Of a stretch of 33,520 bases of DNA, positions 16,867 to 23,780 are shown in pieces. Each line of letters opens with the position of its first letter. Positions within the stretch are counted from its first letter, which is position 1. The stretch lies in the IMG/VR virus record IMGVR_UViG_3300021197_001337, positions 1 through 33,520 of that record. The stretch is one strand, 5' to 3'. Under the pieces are notes generated by a model. The model was not told where the DNA came from. It ran no database searches and saw only the letters and a program-made list of their open reading frames with translations. Both the position numbers and the translations under genes were made by a program. Source of the DNA: a virus.

Positions 16867-17207
16867 GTATAGAATTAAAGCCAGACCCCAGAGAAGAATA
16901 TAAGCAATTATGTTTTACCTGTAGCAATAAATCTCATGCTGATCTTAAGATACGATTGATGTATGACAATTTAAGCCAAGGAGCACTGTTTAGGATCCTC
17001 ATGCACGGGTACATTCAACAAGATGAGAACATAATGAACTTTGTAGAAAACTTCAAAGAAAGATATGGAATTCAAAAGAAGAATTATATTAAAAAATCAA
17101 AGAGTCTTTTAGCTAAAGGTAGGCAGATGACTAGCGACTTTGCTTTAGATCCCGACGAGTTGGAAAACATTTTTGATTTAATAGCACAGGAGCACCCAGA
17201 ATTATGA
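16863..17207 (+). CDS. Hypothetical protein, 114 aa
   Basis: Unrecognised. A 114-residue, mostly helical protein with an early CFTC pair (C17, C20) and no second pair. Residues about 28-62 look like a ribbon or helix-loop-helix DNA-binding segment (LMYDNLSQGALFRILMHGY), followed by a Lys-rich stretch at 70-85. The C-terminal end is acidic and hydrophobic (DELENIFDLIAQE). It overlaps the upstream gene as ATGA and the sigma-like gene downstream by four bases, so a transcription-related role is conceivable from context only. Confidence 0.6.
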   Translation: MSIELKPDPREEYKQLCFTCSNKSHADLKIRLMYDNLSQGALFRILMHGYIQQDENIMNFVENFKERYGIQKKNYIKKSKSLLAKGRQMTSDFALDPDELENIFDLIAQEHPEL

Positions 17208-17458
17208 GAGAATGTTGTGAAAAATGTATAGAATATGATGTGTCGTGCCCAACGGAGAATTCAGATTGTCGACATTGGATAGATTACGACGATGATTCTA
17301 ACTGTACTCTGATAGCGGTTGATAACAACAAGAGTGATCCAATGACCTTGAGGGAAGTGTCGAAAAGAATGGGTGTATCTTTTGTTAGAATTAAGCAAAT
17401 TCAAATGGCTGCTGAGAAAAAATTAATAAGCTATAGAAAAAAAAATGAAACTTTTTAA
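17204..17458 (+). CDS. Mini sigma factor-like protein (region 4 helix-turn-helix)
   Basis: An 84-residue protein in two parts. Residues 1-36 hold six cysteines (C4, C5, C8, C15, C22, C34) with RHWIDYDDD, probably a small metal-binding or disulfide module. Residues 47-74 read MTLREVSKRMGVSFVRIKQ and onward to AAEKKL, a close match to sigma-70 region 4.2 (LTLREIGERLGVSRERVRQIEAKALRKL), which contacts the -35 element. No region 2 is present, so it could not act as an ordinary sigma factor; it might redirect host RNA polymerase or bind -35-like DNA. ATGA overlap with the upstream gene. No terminator is visible after it. Confidence 0.7.
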   Translation: MRECCEKCIEYDVSCPTENSDCRHWIDYDDDSNCTLIAVDNNKSDPMTLREVSKRMGVSFVRIKQIQMAAEKKLISYRKKNETF

Positions 17459-17540
17459 TATTTAATAAAAATGTAATGCTTTTATCACACTAGGTCACTA
17501 TTTACTAGTGCTATTTGTATCGAAAAAGGAGATATATACA

Positions 17541-18125
17541 ATGAGTAAGAAGAATCTTTTAAGCGAATCTACAATTCGTAAATTTATGAAATTGGCTTCC
17601 ATTGAGCCTTTGGCTAGTGATTTCTTGGGTAGAATTCAAGAGTCTGAAGAAGAGCTTGAAGAAGCCAAAGAAGAAGACATGGACGAAGCCAAAGAAGAAG
17701 ACATGGACGAAGCCAAAGAAGAAGACATGGACGAAGCACATTGCGGTGGAAAAAGAGATGACGAGGACAAGATGGAAGAAGAACTCGACATCGATGAGAT
17801 GGGCGGCGACATGATGTACAAAGATGACGAAGACATGGACATGGAGATGGACATGGATATGGACGCAGAAGAAGGCGGCGATAACATGATTGACTTGGAT
17901 GTCTTCTTGAGTGCTTTAGAAGTAGCGCTTGAGAAAGGTTCAGGGCAAGAAGCGGATGTTACCTTTGACGCCGAAGAGGAAGATATGGACATGGATATGG
18001 ACATGGACGCCGAAGAAGAGCCAGAGATGGACATGGGTGACGAAGAAGAAATGATGGAGCAAGAAGAAGATCTTGCTGAATCCATTTACAAGAAAGTTTT
18101 GGAAAAACTTACTCAAGAAAAATAA
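17541..18125 (+). CDS. Highly acidic repeat protein, scaffold/prohead core-like
   Basis: A 194-residue protein. The N-terminal 33 residues are normal and helical (MSKKNLLSESTIRKFMKLAS and on to FLGRIQE); nearly all the rest is Glu, Asp and Met. It contains three perfect 8-residue repeats (EAKEEDMD) and two DMDMDMD-type blocks, with a less biased helical section near the middle (IDLDVFLSALEVALEK) and a helical C-terminus ending in Lys. Very acidic, lysine-tailed helical proteins next to internal-type capsid proteins suggest a scaffold or prohead core protein; this is inference. ATG 17541 is chosen over the in-frame GTG 17508 because it has AAAAAGGAG upstream. A terminator with an overlapping promoter follows. 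Confidence 0.68.
   Translation: MSKKNLLSESTIRKFMKLASIEPLASDFLGRIQESEEELEEAKEEDMDEAKEEDMDEAKEEDMDEAHCGGKRDDEDKMEEELDIDEMGGDMMYKDDEDMDMEMDMDMDAEEGGDNMIDLDVFLSALEVALEKGSGQEADVTFDAEEEDMDMDMDMDAEEEPEMDMGDEEEMMEQEEDLAESIYKKVLEKLTQEK
17661..17732 (+). repeat. Perfect 24-bp tandem repeat, three copies
   Basis: Units at 17661-17684, 17685-17708 and 17709-17732 are identical and encode EAKEEDMD three times; a partial fourth copy begins at 17733. Perfect identity at the DNA level suggests recent slippage and possible length variation between relatives. Confidence 0.95.
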
Positions 18126-18132
18126 AAAACAC

Positions 18133-18161
18133 TTGTTTTTTTAATATCTCTTTGTTACAAT
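18133..18161 (+). promoter_or_regulatory. Sigma-70-type promoter overlapping a terminator
   Basis: TTGTTT (18133-18138), 17-base spacer, TACAAT (18156-18161). The predicted start, near 18168, lies inside the left arm of the terminator stem (18164-18169), so transcripts from here would not form the full hairpin and should escape it. It would drive the 18203 gene and ClpP-like operon. Confidence 0.6.
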
Positions 18162-18163
18162 GA

Positions 18164-18193
18164 GGGCGATCAATATAGGTCGCCCTTTTTTTT
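18164..18193 (+). terminator. Rho-independent terminator after acidic repeat protein
   Basis: Stem GGGCGA (18164-18169) with TCGCCC (18180-18185), ten-base loop, followed by eight T. It ends transcription of the acidic protein gene. Confidence 0.82.
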
Positions 18194-18202
18194 GGAGTCT
18201 TT

Positions 18203-18622
18203 ATGAATATGTGGCTAGCCGCAAGTCTTTTTTTCGGAGGAGCCCTATCCTCTGTCGTAATCTCTAAATTTTTGAACCTTTACCAAGGCTTACAATTCAC
18301 CACAGAACTAACACAGCAACTTGTTAATTTCCTTGCCATGGCATCCCAAGACCTCTCAATGACATTAAAAATGAAGTATGAGGCTTTGGAAGACGCGAGT
18401 GTGGAAAAAGATGAGATAGAAAAGATAATTCAAATTGACAAGCAAATAATACGAGCTTGGAAATTGTCTTTCGCTAAGAAAGTTTATCCTTATTATCCGA
18501 AAAGATTTAGAAAAATGCTACTTACATTTGATTGGGATGGTGCTTTACGCCCTTTGGATAATATTTACTATAATAAACCAGAGTCAAAAGACAAAGGGGG
18601 ACAAAAACATGAGCAAGACTAA
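18203..18622 (+). CDS. N-terminally membrane-anchored helical protein
   Basis: Unrecognised 139-residue protein. A hydrophobic N-terminal segment (about residues 3-23, with a GGALSS turn) is probably a membrane anchor or uncleaved signal; the rest is helical and charged, with a basic patch FAKKVYPYYPKRFRKM at about 91-106. GGAG lies six bases before ATG 18203. Its end overlaps the ClpP-like gene start by 14 bases, which implies coupled translation. Function unknown. Confidence 0.65.
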   Translation: MNMWLAASLFFGGALSSVVISKFLNLYQGLQFTTELTQQLVNFLAMASQDLSMTLKMKYEALEDASVEKDEIEKIIQIDKQIIRAWKLSFAKKVYPYYPKRFRKMLLTFDWDGALRPLDNIYYNKPESKDKGGQKHEQD

Positions 18623-19292
18623 AACGCCAAAACCTGAAAAGGTTTCCGATATCGAAGAAGAAGTGGCAGAGAAAACAGATGAAGAGATACAGCAGGAACT
18701 AGCTGGAGCACTAGAGGACTTATTTCAAGCACAGCCTCAAGAATCGCCTATGCGAATCGCAGAACTATATGGTGTAATAGACGAGGAAATGGCTAGCAAC
18801 ATTGTAGCCTCCATGCTCATTTTGAGAAATACGGGAAAAAATACCACCAAGGAAGGGGGGGAGGACACAGAGGCATATACGCCATTTGAACTTTTCATCT
18901 CCACCCCCGGAGGTACAGCCGTCGACATGTTTGCCATCTACGACACCATGCGTATGGTAAAGGAAGACTGTGAAATCCACACAATCGGCATGGGAAAGGT
19001 AATGTCAGCAGGCGTTGTACTGTTGGCCGCTGGCACCAAGGGCAAGCGCAAGATTGGTGCCAACTGTAGAGTAATGATACATAGTGTGATAGGCGGACAT
19101 CACGGCTCCATCCAAAACCTAGAGAACGAGATGGAAGAGGTACGCTGGGTACAGGATCAATATAACAAGGCTCTGTGTGAAGAGACAGACCTGACACCAA
19201 GGATGCTAAAGAAACTATTGTCTCGCAATGTGAATGTATATCTCACAGCACAAGAAGCAGTTGAGTATGGCATCGCAGACATTATTGTATAA
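18609..19292 (+). CDS. ClpP-like serine protease with Ser-His-Asn triad
   Basis: S14-family (ClpP) protein of 227 residues. After a charged, helical 45-residue N-terminal extension come ISTPGG (97-102), the nucleophile S133 in GKVMSAG, and H158 in VMIHS followed by GG, all aligned with E. coli S97 and H122 contexts. The C-terminal YLTAQEAVEYGIAD aligns with FLSAPEAVEYGLVD, but the position of the catalytic Asp (mature E. coli D171) is Asn209. It may have reduced or altered activity. ATG 18609 is chosen over the frame's earlier start because AAGGGGG precedes it. Phage ClpP-like proteins are often prohead proteases; the neighbouring scaffold- and internal-type genes fit that, but host-style proteolysis is also possible. 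Confidence 0.85.
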   Translation: MSKTKTPKPEKVSDIEEEVAEKTDEEIQQELAGALEDLFQAQPQESPMRIAELYGVIDEEMASNIVASMLILRNTGKNTTKEGGEDTEAYTPFELFISTPGGTAVDMFAIYDTMRMVKEDCEIHTIGMGKVMSAGVVLLAAGTKGKRKIGANCRVMIHSVIGGHHGSIQNLENEMEEVRWVQDQYNKALCEETDLTPRMLKKLLSRNVNVYLTAQEAVEYGIADIIV

Positions 19293-19301
19293 GGATAACA
19301 A

Positions 19302-19538
19302 ATGAAAATTACACTACAAGAACTAAAAAATATTATTAAAGAAGAGATGGGAGATGACCCAATCGTAGATGTTCCCGGCATGGGTCGTCGCAAGTTAAGC
19401 AAGGTAAAGGCAGCATTAATTGATCACCTTATCGAAGCAGCCGAAGAAGTTATGACAGAGCCAGCATCTTTCACCCACTTGAACTCAGGGGTAATCCAAG
19501 CACTACACCAAGCACTCAAGGATAACGACGCAGTATGA
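19302..19538 (+). CDS. Small helical protein, possible capsid-internal protein
   Basis: Unrecognised 78-residue protein. The N-terminus MKITLQELKNIIKEEM is an amphipathic basic-hydrophobic helix of the same style as the MKE(I/L)LTEWRKFVNE openings of the next two genes, though less similar and without a clear Glu-Ala/Gly junction. The rest is helical. It begins nine bases after the ClpP-like gene and overlaps the next start by four bases (ATGA), so it belongs to the same operon. Confidence 0.62.
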   Translation: MKITLQELKNIIKEEMGDDPIVDVPGMGRRKLSKVKAALIDHLIEAAEEVMTEPASFTHLNSGVIQALHQALKDNDAV

Positions 19539-19576
19539 AAGAGATACTAACAGAGTGGAGAAAGTTTGTAAATGAA
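19535..19576 (+). repeat. N-terminal cassette repeat, copy 1
   Basis: The first 42 bases of this gene match 20070-20111 at 38 positions and encode MKEILTEWRKFVNE versus MKELLTEWRKFVNE, while the following sequences have diverged. Confidence 0.85.
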
Positions 19577-20059
19577 GGTCTATACGATTCTTTCAGGACA
19601 TCTCGTGATATTGAGGATTACTTCAAAAAGCCCGACTCAACAATCGATGAACTAATACAAGAAGTATTGAATCAGGCTGAAGAACTGGTGTATTTCTTGG
19701 CACCACCAGACCCAGAAGAGTTTGAGGATAGGTACGATGACGATAAAGAATCTATCCAAAGAATTATGTCTGATATAAATATTTATATGTCAAACTGGCT
19801 TGGAAACCACGAAGTAAAAGAAGAGGACAAAGAAAAAGCAAACGCAGTAAAAACTTTTGTTGATTGGCTCAATAGAAACCTTGAAGAAATGGTAGAAATA
19901 TCTTATTCAGCAGAGGAGTGGAGCGACCTCGATTCAAAGTTGCTTAGGATTTTGACCCACATAGCAAAGGACACCCGCCCCCACGGTCCAGAACGACTCC
20001 GCACTCCCCAAAGTATGGATATGCTCTTATCGTTGGCACCACAACTGGATAAGTTTTAG
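19535..20059 (+). CDS. Putative capsid-targeted internal protein A
   Basis: Unrecognised 174-residue, acidic, mostly helical protein. Its first 14 residues, MKEILTEWRKFVNE, followed by Gly, match those of the next gene almost exactly and look like a T4-type capsid targeting sequence, which the prohead protease cuts after Glu before a small residue. The C-terminus LAPQLDKF matches LAPxLxKF-like FAPVLHKF of the next gene, so the two are likely diverged paralogues. The middle has no motif I know. If correct, the mature protein is packaged inside the head and delivered with the DNA. Confidence 0.66.
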   Translation: MKEILTEWRKFVNEGLYDSFRTSRDIEDYFKKPDSTIDELIQEVLNQAEELVYFLAPPDPEEFEDRYDDDKESIQRIMSDINIYMSNWLGNHEVKEEDKEKANAVKTFVDWLNRNLEEMVEISYSAEEWSDLDSKLLRILTHIAKDTRPHGPERLRTPQSMDMLLSLAPQLDKF

Positions 20060-20081
20060 AGGATAAAGAATGAAAGAACTA
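20049..20081 (+). repeat. 33-bp direct repeat at gene junction, copy 1
   Basis: Identical to 20533-20565. It spans the last codons and stop of one gene (ending Lys-Phe-stop), the AGAGGATAAAGA ribosome site and the first codons (MKEL) of the next. Confidence 0.93.
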
Positions 20082-20111
20082 CTAACAGAGTGGCGAAAGT
20101 TTGTAAATGAG
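20070..20111 (+). repeat. N-terminal cassette repeat, copy 2
   Basis: Second copy of the 42-base segment described for 19535-19576; four mismatches, one of which changes an amino acid (Ile to Leu). Confidence 0.85.
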
Positions 20112-20543
20112 GCAGCCGACTCCTATGAAGAACTAAACCCCCACAACATCCCCGGAACGATGTTGGCAGTAGACACTATCAGGAATGCGATTGAGAGCGG
20201 CGTAGAGTATGACCAACTCGGATACAGATACTCAGACTGGAGCAGAGAACTAGGTGTCATTAGGATAAAAGCCAAACAGTTAAAACAGAACCCAGAAAAG
20301 TATACCAAGCAGTTTGAAAAGTATGGCTCACACGCCGTGCCTTGGCTTGAAGGCGTTGAGGATGTCGGACAACTTGCTGATGATATGGCTACCTTTGGTG
20401 AGTGGATTGAGAAGTCTTTTCAGAAGTGGGTTGATGAAGGGCAAGACAGGGACGACGGAGAAACCTTGATAACAAGGATCCAATCCGTAGGCAGAGCACC
20501 AGAAATCTTAAGACAGTTTGCCCCAGTCTTACATAAGTTTTAG
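20070..20543 (+). CDS. Putative capsid-targeted internal protein B
   Basis: Unrecognised 157-residue helical protein. It opens with MKELLTEWRKFVNE then Ala-Ala, the best match in the window to a capsid-targeting peptide with a Glu-Ala cleavage point. Beyond the N-terminus and the C-terminal FAPVLHKF it shares little with the previous protein, which suggests either fast divergence or exchange of cargo behind a conserved tag. The stretch EWIEKSFQKWVDEG is an amphipathic helix. AGAGGATAAAG lies upstream within an exact 33-bp repeat that recurs before the next gene. Confidence 0.66.
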   Translation: MKELLTEWRKFVNEAADSYEELNPHNIPGTMLAVDTIRNAIESGVEYDQLGYRYSDWSRELGVIRIKAKQLKQNPEKYTKQFEKYGSHAVPWLEGVEDVGQLADDMATFGEWIEKSFQKWVDEGQDRDDGETLITRIQSVGRAPEILRQFAPVLHKF

Positions 20544-20565
20544 AGGATAAAGAATGAAAGAACTA
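20533..20565 (+). repeat. 33-bp direct repeat at gene junction, copy 2
   Basis: Identical to 20049-20081. After it the downstream reading frame departs from the targeting cassette (MKELDQLVENFF instead of MKELLTEWRKFV). Confidence 0.93.
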
Positions 20566-22143
20566 GACCAACTTGTAGAAAACTTCTTCCAGCCTAAGCG
20601 AGATACACTTGGGTTAGACCAACTCGTTGAGATGGTTGAGGACTTGATGAATGAGAGGAAAGAAGAGTTGGGTGAGATAGCCGAAAAGATTATAGCCATC
20701 CTCAAAGCAGAGAAAGACGAAGACGGCAATGTCGGCTCCTTCCCTGTCTTTGCGCCCGATGCTACACTGAAGGGAAAGGTTACAGGAAAAACCATTACTT
20801 TAGATAACACTGGCAGCCGGGAAATGAGAAAGAGCCTATTAAATAACAAATTAGGTTCTGACGACGACTTTGATGTTGAAATTGTCAAGGTAGGAGCCGG
20901 AACTACGGCAAAAGTGAGTTACCAAGGGGGTCAACCATTTAGTTTAGTTCTGAGGCAGGGCAGCGTTCCGAAGAGCATCGCAAATATCGGAAACTTCGCC
21001 GAAGGCGTAACAGCATATGCCTTGGCAGAAAGAGTCATACAATACAAATCGGGGTATGACCAAACTAAAACAGGTGATCTTGGATATCCACAGACAGCAC
21101 CAGAAGATATTTCTATTGACGACATTAAAAAACTCTCCAATGAAATAGAGTGGGACACAGTAGAAGAAAAGGGAGACAAGAGAACTCTAAAGAAAAAGAG
21201 ATTTGAACTTGATGACGGAGATTTCCTTGAGCTAACTATTGGATTAGATAATATTACTTGGAAAGACTTGGACAATATTGATAAATGGAGCTTCGCAGAA
21301 AGCACTGTCGCCTCTGCTGTCAGATTTGCAAACAGCAAATTTTCCACCGGCTTTATAGACTCAAGTATGGGCGGTATTGACCGCAGGAAAAAGAAAGACG
21401 GCGATGTAATAGAAGTGACCGCAGACGGAGTTAGCGACCAAGAGGGCACTACAGCAGACTTAAAAATTCAAATGAAAACCGCCGATGGAAACTACATCAG
21501 AAACTTGAAGACAGGCAACATATCTCTCAAAACTAAGAACACAAAGCAGTTGGGACAGGCGGGTAAGAAAAAGAAAGATAGTGTAAAGAAGTTTGTAAAA
21601 TTCTTCAGTGACCTCTACGACTACCATCTGACTCCTCAAGAGTTGGACGACTTCACAACTCTTCCCAGAGAAGACCTTTTTGGGCAGACGGGATATTTTG
21701 ACACTCTGTTTGATAATGTCATAGATAGAGTAGAAAATATGAGCACACCAAAAGAGGAGTCGTTCATAAGAAGATTGTCCCGCTTCGTTGTAGACACCGC
21801 TGGGGGACCTGACATTACATTGATTAAGTTACTGGACGATGACTATGTTGTATACGACTTGGCTAAAGAAATTGTTGAGGACTTTGATATCAAACTTGAG
21901 AAGGTCATGACGAAAAGCGGTATCCCATATCTGTACACTTACATAGTTGGTAGACAGGGTACCGAATTGGCAGGAGAAAAACTACAGCTTATAACTATGC
22001 GACCAAGAAGAGACGCCGATGGATTCCGATTCTATGTAGAGCAAGGCGACCACTACAATGCTTTCTATAAGTACGAAAGAGATCAGGTTAAAAAAGAAAA
22101 AGAAGAAGCCGAACAAAAACCCTTGACAAACCCACCACAATAG
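20554..22143 (+). CDS. Large internal-type protein, possible PD-(D/E)XK-like nuclease domain
   Basis: A 529-residue protein in the internal-protein operon. The N-terminus MKELDQLVENFFQ is related to the targeting cassette in its first four codons. The middle has a pattern seen in some restriction-like nucleases: a helix with IGNFAEGVTAYALAER (E150), then ADLKIQ (D302), then a strand with ISLKTKNTKQLGQ (K326). In a PD-(D/E)XK core this would be helix Glu, Asp and the xxK lysine, but the (D/E)xK acidic residue is Ser324, so this is tentative. The C-terminus is Lys/Glu-rich. Its 3' end contains the groEL promoter. If it is packaged, it might act on host DNA after injection; no closer homologue is known to me. 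Confidence 0.6.
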   Translation: MKELDQLVENFFQPKRDTLGLDQLVEMVEDLMNERKEELGEIAEKIIAILKAEKDEDGNVGSFPVFAPDATLKGKVTGKTITLDNTGSREMRKSLLNNKLGSDDDFDVEIVKVGAGTTAKVSYQGGQPFSLVLRQGSVPKSIANIGNFAEGVTAYALAERVIQYKSGYDQTKTGDLGYPQTAPEDISIDDIKKLSNEIEWDTVEEKGDKRTLKKKRFELDDGDFLELTIGLDNITWKDLDNIDKWSFAESTVASAVRFANSKFSTGFIDSSMGGIDRRKKKDGDVIEVTADGVSDQEGTTADLKIQMKTADGNYIRNLKTGNISLKTKNTKQLGQAGKKKKDSVKKFVKFFSDLYDYHLTPQELDDFTTLPREDLFGQTGYFDTLFDNVIDRVENMSTPKEESFIRRLSRFVVDTAGGPDITLIKLLDDDYVVYDLAKEIVEDFDIKLEKVMTKSGIPYLYTYIVGRQGTELAGEKLQLITMRPRRDADGFRFYVEQGDHYNAFYKYERDQVKKEKEEAEQKPLTNPPQ

Positions 22144-22151
22144 ACTATACT
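22123..22151 (+). promoter_or_regulatory. Strong sigma-70-type promoter of groEL
   Basis: TTGACA (22123-22128), 17-base spacer, TATACT (22146-22151). The -35 lies within the last codons of the upstream gene. No heat-shock CIRCE repeat is visible, so groEL is probably expressed without stress control. Confidence 0.85.
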
Positions 22152-22180
22152 ATATCCACTAGACCAACAACGAGGTAGAA

Positions 22181-23755
22181 ATGTCTAAACAATATGAATC
22201 AGGTCAGACCCTTCAGCAGAAGATTGCCAAGGGTATTGATGTCTTGGCTGATAATGTAGCAGCCACCATGGGCCCACGGGGTCGCAATGTCATCCTACAC
22301 CAAGAAGGTTCCAACCCAATCATCACAAAGGACGGAGTAACAGTCGCCAAGTTCGTTGACTTGGAAGACCCCTTTGAGAATGTCGGCGTCCAAATCCTAA
22401 AGCAGGTAGCAGACCAAACCAACACAGACGCAGGTGACGGCACCACGACATCCACAGTCTTGGCTCGTGCTATCTACAACAACGCACAGAAATATATTGC
22501 TTCAGGTGTCTGTCCCGTTGAGATTAAGAGAGGCATGGACAAGGCAGTCGCACAGGTAGTGAGCATATTAAAAGAAGACTCCAAGCCTGTCAAGTCTAAG
22601 GAAGACATCAAGCATGTGGCAACTATCTCAGCCAACGGTGACAAGGTTATTGGTGACCTGATTGCTACCGCCATCGACCAAGCAGGAAAAGATGGTGCTA
22701 TCACAGTAGAAGAGGCTCGCTCCCTTGAGACAAGCCTCGACATCGTTGAGGGTTTCCGCTTTGATTCTGGCTACATAAGCCCCCAATTTATTAACAACGA
22801 GAGGCGTCACGCTGTCGAGTATGAGAACCCATACATCTTGGTGACTGATGCGAAACTTGAAACAGTCGAAGACATGCTCCCTGTTTTAGAGTTGGTAGCG
22901 AGAGAGGGCAAGCCATTTGTAATCGTTGCCGAGAATATTGAAGGTCAGGCACTCGCGGCTCTTATCATGAATGCTGTTCGTGGCACCATGAGGGTGGCAG
23001 CGGTAAAGGCTCCCCGTTATGGAGAGGAGAGGCGAGAGATTCTAAAAGACCTTGCTGTATCCGTTGGGGCAACCTTTGTCACAACAGAGCTAGGTCATGA
23101 GATGGGCGATGTGAAGTTAACAGACTTTGGTACAGCCAAGAAGATTAGTATCAGCAAGAGCATTACAACCATCGTGGATGGTCAGGGCGATGGTCAGAAA
23201 GTCCAAGAAAGAATCGAGACGCTCAAGGAAACAATTAAAGAAACCGAAAGCCTACAAGAGAGCGAGAAATACCAAGAAAGAATCACCAGACTGGCTAGCG
23301 GTATTGCCATCATCCGAGTTGGAGCAGCCACAGAGATTGAGATGGTTGAGAAGAAGCACCGATTAGAGGATGCCCTAGAGGCTGTTCGCTCTGCTAGGGA
23401 GGAGGGTCTGGTATCTGGTGGTGGCGTGGCTCTACTCAGGGTAGCCAACAAATTAGATGTTGAATGTGAAAACGATGAGCAGGAGTGCGGAGTCAAGATT
23501 ATTAAAAGTGTATTGACTGCTCCAATCAAACAAATGCTTATCAACGCAGGGCAATCACCAGATGTTATCATTAGCGAGGTAATGAACCTAGAAGATGATA
23601 ACATGGGGTATAATGTGGCAACAGGTGAGTTCGTTGATATGTACGAGAGTGGCATTATCGACCCGGTAAAGGTCACATCCTCTGCCCTAAAGAACGCTAG
23701 CAGCGTTGTATCTACACTAATTACTACGAACCATTGTATAATTCAAGGTAGTTGA
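22181..23755 (+). CDS. groEL: GroEL chaperonin (Hsp60)
   Basis: Group I chaperonin of 524 residues (E. coli GroEL is 548). Conserved regions: ATMGPRGRNV (28-37), ITKDGVTVAK with D51, the ATP site GDGTTT (85-90, D86), the apical domain with EGFRFDSGYISPQF (190-203), and HRLEDALEAVR with the hydrolytic D397, equivalent to E. coli D398, then GGGVALL. All key ATPase residues are present, so it should be an active folding ring. The C-terminal Gly-Gly-Met tail that lines the cavity in bacterial GroEL is missing; the protein ends TTNHCIIQGS. A phage GroEL-like ring probably folds phage proteins; the partner may be the GroES-like gene at 4300. It has its own strong promoter. Confidence 0.96.
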   Translation: MSKQYESGQTLQQKIAKGIDVLADNVAATMGPRGRNVILHQEGSNPIITKDGVTVAKFVDLEDPFENVGVQILKQVADQTNTDAGDGTTTSTVLARAIYNNAQKYIASGVCPVEIKRGMDKAVAQVVSILKEDSKPVKSKEDIKHVATISANGDKVIGDLIATAIDQAGKDGAITVEEARSLETSLDIVEGFRFDSGYISPQFINNERRHAVEYENPYILVTDAKLETVEDMLPVLELVAREGKPFVIVAENIEGQALAALIMNAVRGTMRVAAVKAPRYGEERREILKDLAVSVGATFVTTELGHEMGDVKLTDFGTAKKISISKSITTIVDGQGDGQKVQERIETLKETIKETESLQESEKYQERITRLASGIAIIRVGAATEIEMVEKKHRLEDALEAVRSAREEGLVSGGGVALLRVANKLDVECENDEQECGVKIIKSVLTAPIKQMLINAGQSPDVIISEVMNLEDDNMGYNVATGEFVDMYESGIIDPVKVTSSALKNASSVVSTLITTNHCIIQGS

Positions 23756-23780
23756 AACTACTTAGATAGAGGTAAACGGA

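Noticed and set aside
17488-17510. Inverted repeat CACTAG/CTAGTG before the acidic protein gene
   Set aside because: Only six pairs with an 11-base centre, and no convincing promoter around it; too weak to claim an operator.
20049-20565. CRISPR or mobile-element repeat
   Set aside because: Only two copies, 484 bases apart, each covering coding sequence and a ribosome site. No transposase, integrase or array of spacers is present in the window.
23746-23763. Terminator after groEL
   Set aside because: The hairpin (AGGTAGT with ACTACTT around TGAA, one wobble) has no T-run after it, and includes the stop codon by chance.
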